From: Cryptomeria japonica
Taxonomy: Eukaryota > Streptophyta > Pinopsida > Cupressales > Cupressaceae
NCBI RefSeq assembly: GCF_030272615.1
Contig: NC_081415.1
Coordinates: 506,431,373 to 506,495,372 of the forward strand
Direction: 5' to 3'
DNA length: 64,000 bases
Of the stretch, positions 36,875-48,720 are shown in pieces. Below the pieces are notes generated by a model. The model did not search any database, had not been told where the DNA came from, and worked only from the letters and a program-made list of their open reading frames with translations. The translations under genes and the position numbers were made by a program. How positions within the stretch are numbered: position 1 is the stretch's first letter; each line of letters starts with the position of its first letter.

Positions 36875-38350
36875 TGTATGCAGGAAAAGTGGGCTGATAA
36901 AACTTAATATGTGAAAATATGACTAAATGACTTGTCCACACACACACACAGGACTTCTTGGTGCAAGATATGGAGTAATAATGTATTACTCAGCTTCCCA
37001 AGGAGGGTCCCATGGTTCTCTATCTCACAATGTCCCTCAAACCAACGTTTTTGCTCTCAGATCTCTGAGCAAAATGGTTTAGGGATGGCAAATGCAAGAA
37101 TGAGGGATGCTCTGATAGATTTTTAGTATGAGATGTATTCTAAGCTATGCCGGATTCTAGAAATGCAATAAACTAAATGATAAGATGACAAGATTAGTAT
37201 GAATACTATCCTAGCATACTATATTTAGTCTACGATTGAACTAAAATGATAAAGAAATTATTCTAAACATGCATATTTAGTCTAATTCTTGATTTAAGAG
37301 AGACTAAATGATGAGCATAAAATGATATATGGGAGATTGAATGTATTTGAGCATAAGTATGATGTTACAAATTTGAAGGATGACTGTTTAAAATGGAGGA
37401 ATGAGAGCTCTATTTATAGCAAGAACAGGGCAATGGATGGTCAGGATTGAAAGAGTTGATCAAGGGTTGAGTTTGAAAGTTGGGGATCCATGTGCACAAT
37501 TTGCACCAATGAAATGATGACAAGTGTCAACATAGGGTTGGGTTGAGAGAAGAGGTTGGAGGCATTAAAGGCCTGAGAAGACCTCATGGTTATCTAGAGG
37601 GTAAGGGTCAAGCTTAAATTAGGATTACCCACTGGATTAAGAGTTAATCCAAGGATAAACCTTTGTGCAAATGATTAAGAGATAATCATGGTCAAAGCAT
37701 TAAAGGCCTGATGAGACCCTTGGGTTGGATGAAGGTTGAGTCAAAACAAATGTTTTAACCATGTAAGAGGGTTTGAGTTAACCATTAATGGTTATTGGAG
37801 ACTTTGGGGATTAAGTGGTTGAAGGTTGAAAGCCTTCAATGGTTATCAAAGACTTTGAGGAATTAAGTGGTTGAAGACTTGAAGCCTTTAATGGCTATCA
37901 AAGACTTTGAGGGTTTGAGAAGTGACTTCCCTTTGCTTAGGGATGTGACAAAGTTTAGAGGAGGGGTTAGGTTAATTAGAAGCGATTAGAAGATTCTAGA
38001 AGGGATTAGAAAGGGGTTTGGGAAGGCAAGTGGATGGAGGGATAATAGGATTTAATAAAGTATTTCATTCAATTTGGTTGCAATTTGGGGAAATTAAATA
38101 AATTAGATTTATTCAATTTAAGATAACTATTTAATTAAATTTGAATTTAATTAAAAGTGGATAGGGGGGATTTAATTGAATAAAATGATTTATTCATTAA
38201 ATGGGTACAGTGAATTTTATTTAAATAAATTGAGTAATTTACTTAATAAAATAGAAGAATGTGGATAATTTAATTAAATTGGATTCAATCAAATAGAGAA
38301 ATGAACATAAAATATTCATTTAGGAATATGGTCATTTTTATACGTCTACA
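36875..38350 (-). mobile_element. Solo LTR (F) inside element E
   Basis: Plus-strand ends TGTATGCAGGAAAAG and ATTTTTATACGTCTACA, hence TGTAGACGTATAAAAATG...CA on the minus strand, like D and K. Flanks gtacc (36870-36874) and atacc (38351-38355) match at four of five bases. TATA-like 'ctataaatag' is at about 37409-37418 on the minus strand. AT-rich 'aattaaat' repeats lie at the U3 end (38040-38300), and 'gttgaaggttgaaagcc' type short repeats at 37800-37890. Confidence 0.75.
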
Positions 38351-38940
38351 ATACCATTACAAATCTTTCCACATGTCACAATACAAATTTGCACATCATC
38401 ATGGTAATGCTATTGAGAATTATAAACACATTATTAAAGCACACACGAGCATACATCATCCCAGGCATATTGCATGCTATTTTCAATCATGTTTCATCAT
38501 TATCTAATCAATCCACCAAGGAGCCTAACTAAGGAGAACACAACCATCACTTGCCAAGTTCCCAAACTCTCTTCACATACATCACTTCACTCTAGGCACA
38601 AATATAATGAGTTGAGGTACATTTATAATAGCCAATCCATTATGCAACAACAAATTATTTAGGCAACAAAAAGATCAATTATACACATATGAATCTAAAC
38701 TAGAACAAGACACAATCAATTTATAAATTCGAAAATGTTCACCTAATCATTCATAACATACCCCACCATTCAAAATTCAAATCAAATACCATGTATTTAA
38801 TTTTTATAAATCTAATCCTATTTTTATTATTCCAACTCTTATTTTTAATAGCCTAAATTGTTATAAATAATATATATTTTTAATTAATTTGGTATATCCA
38901 TTTGACAATGCTTGGTTATATCCACTTGATCTCATAGACT
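38351..38940. other. Probable remainder of E LTR and upstream flank of histone H4
   Basis: AT-rich, no ORF that looks real. It should contain the end of E's LTR, but no clear TG...CA end or target duplication is visible. Confidence 0.35.
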
Positions 38941-38950
38941 GCCTAGTCAA

Positions 38951-39240
38951 GTACGTCACTAACTAATTATATTTTTTTAATAGAGAATACATCCAACCCA
39001 CGAGAACATCGTCCCCTTTCCCTAGGGGTTTGAGGTAGCATACAAAGAAAAATAGATAAACAGACAAATTGCTATTGTAGTTCGATCTTTTACGCTTACT
39101 ACAACCAATCAACTTTCACATCTCAAAATCCAACGGCTGAAAACCCATCCCGACTTTTGCCACGGATCGTGGGTAACGGACAGATCCGACGGTCAAAATT
39201 GGCGCGCATGACAGACCAAATTGCTATAAATTAGTAAGGG
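38951..39240 (+). promoter_or_regulatory. Histone H4 promoter
   Basis: Elements known from plant H4 promoters are visible in order. 'aatccaacgg' at 39127-39136 is close to the nonamer CATCCAACGG. 'cacggatc' at 39161-39168 is one base from the octamer CGCGGATC, with a weaker inverted copy at 39183-39190. 'attggcgc' at 39198-39205 is E2F-like. 'ctataaatta' at 39224-39233 is the TATA box, about 80 bases before the ATG. A CCAAT is at 39105-39109 and an isolated ACGTCA hexamer at 38953-38958. These are consistent with S-phase expression. Confidence 0.75.
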
Positions 39241-39259
39241 ATCACTAACTTCTATTTAA

Positions 39260-39625
<366 letters not shown>

Positions 39626-40052
39626 ATATTGCCGAGGTCGAAGTTTTAATAGTGTTTCTGTAACGCCGTCTCAACAATTGAAATGCTTGTGGTGTGCACA
39701 GGGCTGTTAGAATGGTTAAATGCAGTTGCTCTTTTTTTGTTCTATGAAGAATGAATATATTGTAATTTTTTTTCTGTTTAATTATAATATGGCAACATTG
39801 TTAATTCTGATTCCTTTGGAGTTCAGTGATGTTAAAGGTTGATTGATGTCACTTGTTAGTGGAAACCTTGTTACAAAGATGTCAAATGCATTTGTGCTGC
39901 ACTAAATAGCATTTTATTTTTGTTGAAGCGAATGTTGAAGTTGTTAATGTTTGTTGAGATGTGCCCATAGCTTGAGGGAAACCATTCCAACTTCAAAATT
40001 GATTGCGTAGTGGCCCTCAAAATTGTTGGAACTATCTGAGCAAACTTGTGAC
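39626..40052 (+). other. 3' untranslated region and flank of histone H4
   Basis: The 3' UTR probably ends near 39760-39780, where 'aatgaatatattgtaatttt' offers a polyadenylation context. Plant H4 mRNAs are polyadenylated, and no animal-type histone stem-loop is seen. The remainder has no feature I recognise. Confidence 0.5.
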
Positions 40053-40338
40053 CTCATTACTAATGATGTGGCTAAATAGTCCCTTGATTGTGATCAATTG
40101 AAATGCAAATCAAATATATATTTTCTTCATTTTATTCAGATTTTAAAAATATCATCCAATAATACAAGGCCAAGAGACTAGTATATTCATTGTAACTCAT
40201 TACTAATGATGTGGCTAAATAGTCCCTTGATTGTGATCAATTGAAATGCAAATCAAATATATATCTTCATTTTATTCAGATTTTAAAAATATCATTCAAT
40301 AATACAAGGCCAAGAGACTAGTATATTCATTGTAATTC
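40053..40338. repeat. 143-bp tandem duplication
   Basis: 'ctcattactaatgatgtgg' starts at 40053 and again at 40196. The two units are almost identical over about 140 bases ('ccttgattgtgatcaattg' in both), with a 3-base gap in an AT tract and few substitutions, so the duplication is recent. Confidence 0.95.
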
Positions 40339-41200
40339 ATTGCTTAAAAGTCCTTTTATTAGAGCATTTATTGTCACCATCCCATAGTTGGAGAGTGTGT
40401 CTAAGTATGCTCGATTTGTCAATATTTATATTTCCATCAACATTTATATTAGCAAACATGGGGGAATATCTAGCATAAGTATCACAAATGACATGATCAT
40501 TGTCATTGTCAACATCAACAATGTCTAACACAATGTTGAGGGATTTAACTTTTGGAGCAAGGTGTATTTACCAACACCTTAATTGAACTCCAGCTTTGGT
40601 GTAATCTTTGATGTACCCCTCAATGAATTTTAATATTGCCAAGTATCTTCAACATGTCCAAGGAGTGATACCAATATGTTGGACCAAGTATCAATAATAT
40701 CAGTTTTAATTTTCTTACCCTTTTCCTTGGTTTCTCTTCAGCCTTTGTATTATCTTCAAGGTTTTTTTACAAGTTTTTGACTTTGATTTTCGTTAACTCT
40801 AGCTCTTACAATAGTGTTGTATTTGTTGAAGTTGATGACTCACCAACTTTTTGACGTGTTAAGAGTAGTACTATGACAATAGTCAGTTGATCTCTTAACA
40901 ATGATGTTAAAACTCACACAATCAAATCCAAAAACAACTTACAACTCTACGGATTGTGGGATCGAATATCATTAATTAGTTATGTTAGTTTCTAATTTTT
41001 TAGCTATTGTTTCTATGAACATTGTTGTATGCATTGTTAATTGTGTAGCTTAGGAGACATGAGTGTAACTAGTGCTCTTGATAATGAGATTGCCAATTAG
41101 TTCTCTAGGGTCATTGATCACCTGTGGCTTATTAGTTTTTGGGAAAATAGACTAAATTGCCAAAACATCACGTCTTGATCAAAACTAGACCCTAAGTAAA
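40339..41200. other. No recognised gene
   Basis: AT-rich. The short minus-strand open stretch at 40337-40531 ('DIVDVDNDNDH') is low-complexity and may be the tail of the decayed minus-strand region that follows. Confidence 0.4.
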
Positions 41201-43390
41201 GATCTTAGGCCTCCTCATTTGTTGTTAAGGGCTCATTTGCTTGGTGTCTTCCAATTGTATCAAAAGCAATGGTAGAGGAAATGTCCCATCCTTCTCGCAA
41301 TAAAATTCCATTGTTCTTAGCAATTCGCCTCCCCTTCCCGGGGGTCATGTCAACCATTTGTCCATGTACATACTTCTTTCTTATTCTCATCATTAAACTC
41401 TTTCATTCCCATTTCTTTTTGGAATGTTTCTCCTTTAAGTTTAATGATGAATTGCTAAAATTCTTTTGTGGTGATAAACTTGTCATCGTCCATGAACTCA
41501 ACACAAGTTGCCTCCCTAACATCATTAATGAGACCACCTCCTTCCTAGTTGACCAATGCTTTGTCCACAGGAGGGGGCTCCACTATAGTCCTTGCAGGAG
41601 TATCATATTCACTCTTCTCCTCTTGACCTCTTGTACATGCCTCATATCCACTTGTTGAGAATTCAATTGATGGATTCTTTCCTAGTCATAGTTAATGAAG
41701 TGGAGTCACTAGTTGGGGGTTTGAGGAATTGATGGAGGTGCAACAAAAGAATTTGCTCCTCCAATATGAGGCAACTTTATACTATCCAAGGAGTTTTTGT
41801 ATTCATCCAAAAATAATCTAATCTTTAGAATTGGATCATCTACCTCTACATGGGACCCTTTGAATGATGGGTCTTTACCTTTCTTCTAGTGCCTATGCAA
41901 ACTTGACCTTTGCTCAATTTTCTCTTTTTGTTATCACCTCTTTTTGAGTGTGTTAGTTTCTGATCAAATCCTCCATCTCATTATATATATGTGTGTGTGT
42001 GTTCTATAGGAGACCCTTACCTCATGGGTGAAATGCCCCAAATCACATTGCCTTGGCCTATCTATCTTCATCTTATATGGCCTTAGGAGATTAATAATTA
42101 ATTCTAGGCCTTCTTTGGCTACCACTAGGAAGTTTGAGAAAACAAGTGTAAAGGGCATGAAGGAACCTTTCCTAACATTCTTGAGGTGTGTTTTATCTAC
42201 TCCATTTCTCCAAAAATGCTATTATGTTTGGGACAAATCTTGTCAGTATGTGAGGTGCCATTGGTGCACCATAAACCCTTATCACAATGTTGTTCTTGTA
42301 AAAAACTAGACCCCCTAGTTCTAGTTAATCCTTTTCTATGTGACCAAATCCTTGGGCCTAAAAAACCTCTTTACCCTATCTGAATACCTCCAATCTACAA
42401 CCTCTCCCAAAATCAAAATTTCCTTAACAATGAATTCCTTAAAAATAGTGTAATATGCCTTGTCATAGTGTTTGTCCCAAATGTAGGTCCATTCTTAGAC
42501 TACCAAAGGCTTTTTTCTTTCCTCTAGGGTCTTACCCTCAATTGGGGCTTCCATATCTTTAATGCAGTGAAAATGATGATGTGGTAGAGGAGAGCATAGC
42601 ATCTGAAATGCACTATGCGAGGATCCTTTTTTATAGTAGTGAGGGATTTGTGGATTGCTTCTAAAAAATATGAGGCATAATCAAATGTCCTATTTTTCTC
42701 ATGTTTGTAAATCAACAACAAGGACAAACAACAAGGACAAGTAGATGAGTTGGCATTCTATACTTAATCTATGCCTAGTACTTGAAACAATGCAACATAG
42801 GTTTTGCTGAAGTAATCTTCAAAGATGTCATGGCAGAAGGGCTCATGCATTTGATCAGTGAGTTTCCTTTCCTCTTTGCCCAAAGATTTGGGTCTAAAAT
42901 TCGATAGTAACCTCGCCTTGTAACTCCTTCTCATCCTGTCACATGCCCTTCCTAGTTCTCCAAAGTTAATAGGTATTTGGGCATTTGGGTCAAGGTTGAA
43001 GACTTCACAAATGATTGCCCTATCTATGTTCATACTTGGCATCTCCCTTTTGGTCTATAAATGACCCTTTTATTAGGATTATATGCTTTTGCTAGGGATA
43101 TGATCAAATTTACTTTGTTAAACAAATTAAGGACCACCAAATTACCTAATGGTAATGTGCAGACATTACAAATAGGGCCCTTACCTTTGGCTTTGTTATA
43201 CTCATATCTATAGAGGGTGAAACCATAGATGAGGATGCTAGGGTCTCTGCAACTAGTATTTGTGCCTACTAGGTTGTTAGAAAATATACCTGACTTGGGA
43301 TTGTTTACTTTTCTTACATGAGATAGACAATTGGGGAATTAAGTCCTCATCTAAATTTCTCTTAGTTACTCTCGAAGGTTCAACCATTTT
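41200..43390 (-). pseudogene. Unidentified decayed minus-strand coding region
   Basis: On the minus strand, protein-like sequence runs from about 43390 ('MVEPSRVTKRNLDEDL') to 41205. The best pieces are 43042-42764 with 'IICEVFNLDPNAQIPINFGE' and 'CHDIFEDYFSKTYVALFQVL', 42727-42524 with 'YFLEAIHKSLTTIKKDPRIV', and 41393-41205 with 'KGRRIAKNNGILLREGW'. Many stops and frameshifts occur. The texture resembles retroelement-associated hypothetical proteins that are abundant in conifer gene sets, but I cannot name a domain. No LTRs or polymerase were found around it. Confidence 0.45.
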
Positions 43391-43594
43391 CAGAGACTAG
43401 GAAACTCTTGCAAACAAGGGCAACTAGCGTTTCCCAGGAGATTTGAAATTTATAATTCCTAATAGAAAAAAACATGGTAAACTGCAACTCTAAAAAACCT
43501 AAATATTATTGAGACAACTTTGAAAAAAAATTTCAATCCTTTATCAAGCAAACTAGGACACAAATCGAGCAATGAGACTTATTGGTGTTATGCA

Positions 43595-44125
43595 GTTGAT
43601 AACCCTAATTAGTAACAAGAAAAACCTTTGCACTAACACTAATTGTAACTCTAACCCAAACCCTAATCCCCAACCCTAAAATTAGAAATAATTTTAAGTC
43701 TAACACTAACCCTAACCCTAATTCAAAAAAATATAACTAATTCTAATTATAGCCCTAACCATATCCCAAACCCTAACACTAATTCTATCTCTAACACTAA
43801 TCATAACCTTAAATTTATTCCTATCCTCAACCCTAACTCTAAGTTTAACCTTACGCCTAACCCTATCCTTAATTCTATCTCAAATCATAATTTCAAGTTT
43901 AAGTTTAACACTATCCCTAACCCTAACCTTAACACTAACCCTATTCCCAACCGAATTCTAATTCTAATCCTAACCTTAAATCTAAACCTAATTCTATCTA
44001 TAATCATAACCTAATCCAATCCTAACATTAACCTTAACCCTAATTCTATCTTCAACCCTAAAGTCAACCTCAATCCCAATTCCAACTCCAACTCTAACCC
44101 CAATCCCAACCCTAATTCCTTTAAT
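43595..44125. repeat. Degenerate telomere-like repeat block
   Basis: About 530 bases made of variants of 'accctaa' in one orientation (for example 'cactaaccctaaccctaatt' near 43690 and 'ccctaaccctaacctta' near 43915), alternating with 'attctatct' and 'aactctaa' variants. The plant telomere unit is CCCTAAA; here six-base spacing is commoner. No gene. Confidence 0.85.
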
Positions 44126-45000
44126 GTCTTACATGTTGTGTCATGAATGCTACTAGCACTCTAAGAGATATCCTTATTGAGGTACCTATTTTCTTTATTA
44201 ATTTCTCACATAAAGGTGCAATAGACATCTTGAGTATGTATATATACAGTTAAAACTTCATCATACATGATAAAACAAGATGCCACAAAATTAATTGTTA
44301 AAATATATCATATTTTGTTAGACTTCATATTCATGTAAATTAAACAACCAATTTTCTTAAATGATTATTTTACAAGGAAAAAATGAAAACCTTTAACATC
44401 CATGAGGCTAAACATTAAATTGCCTATGGGATATCTAGCCTTGCCATCTTCGACTTTTGCAATTCTCCCCCTTTTCTATACAAGATGATGATGAGCTCCC
44501 CCAATTTTCTAGTAGCCCCTTCATTGAAAAGGCTATACTAAGAACCAACTCTCAAAATATTAACATGATTTCTCATGATGTCTCTATAAGCATCACACTT
44601 CAAAATGAAGTGTCTTACAAATTTGACTACCTTGAAAGTGCATAAAATACACACCCTTTCTTCGCATGTTTCTTTTCACCTTTTTCACAACCTTGTTTCA
44701 CATTAAAGTTGATAATAGTTAATTGAGCAATAAGAATTTTGGCTCTCCACTGAGTATGAGCCTTTATATACGCTTTTGAAATTGATTGGGATTGAGCTCT
44801 TCAATATAATATTTTTTTGGTATGCTTAGTAAATTTGTCTATAACAAAAGCCTTTATCTCTTTGTTGTCTATAGGGCATGCATTTAAATATATATTCCAT
44901 ATACTCATCCATCTGTTGTTTTGTCTCATCTAGGTCTTCTTTCTTTTGCTCAAGTCGTCACTCAAAACAACCTTCGATCTTCAACTTCAATTTATTCAAA
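44126..45000. other. No recognised gene
   Basis: AT-rich. The open stretch 44457-44645 has no recognisable similarity. Its minus strand may hold the decayed C-terminal end of the LINE that follows, but I cannot show it. Confidence 0.35.
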
Positions 45001-45009
45001 TTCTTTTAA

Positions 45010-46150
45010 AATATCTTACGAGACGTATCGTAGAAATCACTTCAATAGGGGTTGCCCCACTTCACTCACCATAATATCATAAGTAACCAAATTTTTAATT
45101 TTGAATTTGGCGGTGATCAAGAACTTTAATATTTTCTTAATTTATTTCCACTTTGATTTTGAAGTGTTGTTAGAACACAATTCACACCCATATAGTACAA
45201 ATGGGATCACTAGAAGGCCAAAAAGAAGCTTGGTAGATTTCTAATCCTAAAGTTCATTGCATTCATTTTAAAGATCATATAATGCTTTCCATCCTCCCAA
45301 AGTTATCTTTTTCTAGTAGCCCTCCCAAATTAGTTTGTTGTTGAAGTCAATTCCAAGATATTTGTACTCTGTAACTTCTCCAAGAATATTGTCTTCAATG
45401 TGAAACTTATGCTAGCTTTGCGTTCTTCTGTTAGAGAAAATCACAACTTTAATCTTGCTGATATTAAATTGCATCCCCACTACACTACAAAAATGTTCAA
45501 GGGTATATAAGTGCTTTTGCAACCTCCGAGCCGAATTTGCAATCATAATAAGCTCATTAGCATAGAGAAGAGGCCTTATCACAAACTCCCCCAAACGAAC
45601 CCTATCTCCACCTTGCAAATTTAACCATTTCTTAGGCTTATCAATATAAAAACGAAAAAGAGTACACCCTTGCTTGACCCCAATGTCGCTTCTAAAACTT
45701 TTTAAAATGTTTGTTGAATTTTTTTTTTTACTTTAACCTCTTCATATAGCCTATGGACATCAACTCTAAGATGCAAATCAACCCCAAGTTTCTCCTTTCT
45801 ATGCCATAGTTTATCCCTAGAGACCGTGCCAAAAGCCGTTTTGAAGTCAACAAAACAACAAAAGGCTTCTTCCTCGTTCTCCCAAAATTTTTAATTAAGT
45901 GATGCCATGGTCAATTGTAGTGTGTTTAGAATTGAAATCAACTTACCCTTTTGTACACATACTTTTTTCTTTTGCCCTTGTGCTGATTCTAGTTTCTATC
46001 ATACTACCAAATAACTTTGCAAACAATGAGTTTATCATTATGGTTCTATAGTTGGAAGGATTATTAATGTCACCACTCTTAAAAAGAGGAGATTAGTCAT
46101 CCACTCTAGAGATGTAATTGAAGGATTCTGAAATTTTGAACCAAATATAA
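45010..46150 (-). pseudogene. LINE (non-LTR retrotransposon) reverse transcriptase fragment
   Basis: Minus-strand reading shows RT blocks in order. 'NNPSNYRTIMINSLFAKLF' is at about 46080-46000, 'CFVDFKTAFGTVSRDKLW' at about 45870-45810 (palm motif A; the catalytic Asp is the first in FVDF), a region around 45700 where 'QGCTLF' is expected but frameshifted, then 45618-45412 with 'VRLGEFVIRPLLYANELIMI'. Here the catalytic YADD has become YANE. After it 'FCSVVGMQFNISKIKVVIFS' is the typical thumb start, continuing decayed to about 45290. Endonuclease and tail are not recognised. In life it would copy LINE RNA at the target site. Multiple frameshifts and the lost aspartates make it dead. Confidence 0.85.
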
Positions 46151-46274
46151 TGCTTATTTGAGTCTTCTCTTTCTAATGGAATGATTTGCCATTATTTTCT
46201 TTCACTAGGCCCATTATACTAGGGGAAGGGTACGAGTAGCCATTATAGCTAACTTTGCACACTCTAAGTTTCGA

Positions 46275-46480
46275 AGACGACTATTCTCCATGCAAAACAA
46301 CACCTGATCAAAAACACAAGATTTGTAAATCGCAATAGATTTTTACGCGATTCTATTGTTTTGATCCTCTTAATTTGCCTTCCCAATGTTGTAAAAATGC
46401 AAAAATATGCTGAAAAACAATTGTGTTATGCAAATTTGTGTTTTTGATCAGGTGCAATTTTGTATGGAGAATAGTTGTCT
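46275..46480. repeat. Inverted repeat, possible MITE or foldback
   Basis: Arms 46275-46319 and 46436-46480 are about 45 bases each and complementary at roughly 85-90 percent by eye. They share 'gtttttgatcaggtg' and 'atggagaatagt'. The spacer of about 115 bases contains smaller inverted repeats ('aatcg..cgatt'). No coding capacity and no clear target duplication. Confidence 0.75.
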
Positions 46481-46869
46481 TCCTAAGTTTCTAAATGGTA
46501 TATTGGATTTCAACAATTATTTTTTAATGCCTTCATAAGTACTTAAGTGCTTAAAGCTATTGTTTTGGCTTTAGGGTAGTCAAGATGATCACTAGGGGAT
46601 TCATTATGAACACAAGGGTCAAAAAATGGTCATTTAGAAGTGTCACCTAATACCTACCTAAAGATGCCTCAATAATTTTACACTACAACCACCTCAAAAA
46701 TCTGCACAACTAATACAATACATATTTCTATAAGAACCAATACATTTTCCTCTAATAACTGTTTTTACCAATACTTATGCACAAATATTTTAGTAGGCGT
46801 GTGCTATTGGTACCAATAAAGTTGCACACTCTTCCATTTAAAGTCTACAAATTTTAACTAAAGATACAA

Positions 46870-46961
46870 GTGAACAATTATTGATACATTTGAAATTTAT
46901 TAATTGACTATTTAAGTGAACAATTATTGATACATTTGAAATTTATTAATTGACTATTTAA
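46870..46961. repeat. 46-bp tandem duplication
   Basis: 'gtgaacaattattgatacat' starts at 46870 and again at 46916. The two units are identical as far as I can see. Confidence 0.95.
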
Positions 46962-47599
46962 GAAAAAGAAATAAACTACCATTAAAACATGATCTCTTCC
47001 CCAACGTACCTTTTCCTTCTAAAACCAGCACTCTATAAGACCGAGATATTGAAATTGAAACAGAAGAAAGAGGACAAACCCACCAATAATTTTTTCCCTT
47101 CTCTGTTTTCTAGCCCTTCGCTGATCTTGCCGCTTCTCTGTTTTACAATATACAAAATACAAACTGAAGATTACAAAAGAAAGGACAGATGAACATAAAA
47201 ATGGATGGATGACAGTGTTCAAGGCATCGGGAACTCCGCAGCTCTTGTACACTGTACTCCTCGGTAACACCGACACGCCAGTATTTATAGATGGCAACAT
47301 TGCCCACTGCATTCAAATATCTGTAGAATACAGCCCATCCGTGGCAACCCTCTTTCCTCCAATTTTCTTTTCTTAACTTCCAAATGGGAGATCATGCAGG
47401 AGAAGCCCTAAATCTCACATTCCTTCCCTGGATCGATATCACGCTGCTTGGAAAATCGTCTTTTTAAGATGATGGAAGCATCTCCATATTCGGAGCTTTG
47501 GCTGGGTAATTTACAGCCAACCAGTTCCTCTCTCCATTAACTCTGAATCTTCTCACGCTCTCGCCAATTTCAATACCTCACTTTCTTTATTGCTTTCTT
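46962..47599. other. Upstream flank of the kinase pseudogene
   Basis: Open stretches on both strands (46989-47192, 47019-47312) do not resemble known proteins. A more balanced base composition from 47200 to 47560 suggests old genic sequence, perhaps the lost 5' part of the kinase gene, but no lectin domain can be read. Confidence 0.35.
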
Positions 47600-47677
47600 T
47601 GATTTGAAGCCTCCTGTAAATCCTCTGATTTGAAGCCTCTTGTAAATCCTTTGATTTGAAATCTCCTGTGAATCACA
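47600..47677. repeat. Three tandem 26-bp units
   Basis: 'gatttgaagcctcctgtaaa' with variants occurs three times at 26-base spacing, just before the kinase remnant. Confidence 0.85.
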
Positions 47678-47719
47678 CCGGCCAATGTCTTGGTCTCTGT
47701 AATCATACATATGATGGAA

Positions 47720-48340
47720 ATTTCTCCGATAAACATGCCAGGGGCTTCGGAAGTGTGTACAAAGGCATCTTAGCCTACCCAAACCGGCCAGTGGCAGTGA
47801 AAAGAATATCCCAAGGCTCCAAACAAGGGAAAAAGGTTTAGCTTTCAGGCGTAAGCATAATCTCTAAGCTGAGGAACCCTAACCTTGTGGAGCTCCGCGG
47901 ATGCCGCCATGAAAAGGGCGACCTATTTCTGGGCTACGGATTTCTGCCAAAGGGAAGTCTGGACAAATATTTATTTGGAGAGCAGAAGAGAGGTGATTTG
48001 AATTGCGATCCAAGGTAAAACTTTGTCCCTGACACAGCCTCTGGTCTTTCAGATTTTCATGAGAAGCTGGACCAGCGTGTTGTTCACATAGATTTCAACG
48101 CCAGCAATGTAATGTTGGCCGGCGATTTCAAAGCAAAGCTGGGGGATTTCGGGCTAGCCAAAGTGGTGGAAGGGGAGAGTGCAGTCTTCCACATAGGTGT
48201 GGTGGCAGGAACATTTGGGTAGGTTGCATCCAAATGTGTCATTACAGGACAGGCAAGCTTAGAATCGGACGTCTTCAGCTTTGGGGCTGTGAGTTTAGAA
48301 ATTGGGTGCAGGAGGCGGGCTGCGGAGGAGTCTGGATGAT
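47720..48340 (+). pseudogene. Lectin-receptor-kinase-like Ser/Thr kinase pseudogene
   Basis: Kinase subdomains can be read in order in one frame: Gly loop 'ARGFGSVYKGIL', 'VAVKRISQGSKQG' with the ATP lysine, 'IISKLRNPNLVELRGCRHEK', 'LPKGSLDKYLFGE', catalytic loop 'VVHIDFNASNVML', 'KLGDFGLAKVVEGES' with intact DFG, 'VVAGTFG' and 'SDVFSFGAVSLEIGCRRRA'. The wording is that of L-type lectin receptor kinases. Stops at about 47839, 48015 and 48222 and in 'AEESG*', the change HRD to HID, and Lys to Asn in the DxKxxN motif show it is inactive. The extracellular lectin and membrane parts are absent. In-frame order without introns fits this intron-poor family or a retrocopy. Confidence 0.85.
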
Positions 48341-48720
48341 CTTACTAATCAAAGATTAATGTATTAATTAGATTTGGGATTTGTTGGGTTGAGTCTAGAA
48401 ATTGGGTGTTGGAGTGGGGTTTGGATGATCTTAATTATAGATTGGTTGATTGGGTTTGGGATTTGTATGGATGACTCTAATTAAAGATTGGTCAATTGAG
48501 TTTGGGATTTGTATGGATGAATCTAATTAAAGATTGGTCAATTGAGTTTGGGATTTGTATGGATGGTTCTAATTGAAGATTGGTAGATTGGGTAGCGAGT
48601 TTAGCAATTGGGTATGGGAGATGGTTTGGATGACCCTAATTAGAAATTGGTGACTGGGTTTGGGATTTGTATGGATGATTCTAATTAAAGATTGGTCGAT
48701 TGGGTTTGAGATTTGTATGG
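48331..48720. repeat. Minisatellite continuing from the kinase pseudogene
   Basis: Seven or so copies of a ~50-base unit containing 'tttgggatttgtatggatga' and 'tctaattaaagattggt'. Longer composite units include 'gagtctagaaattgggtg' at 48392 and 'gagtttagcaattgggtat' at 48597. Both match the kinase segment 'gagtttagaaattgggtgc' at 48291. The array therefore incorporates the end of the kinase sequence. Confidence 0.85.

Noticed and set aside
43595-44125. True telomere or chromosome end
   Set aside because: The block is degenerate and is followed by more than 19 kb of ordinary sequence including a young retroelement, so it is internal.
47019-47312. 97-residue minus-strand open frame upstream of the kinase remnant
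   Set aside because: No recognisable domain, no upstream promoter signal and unusual composition; not reported as a gene.
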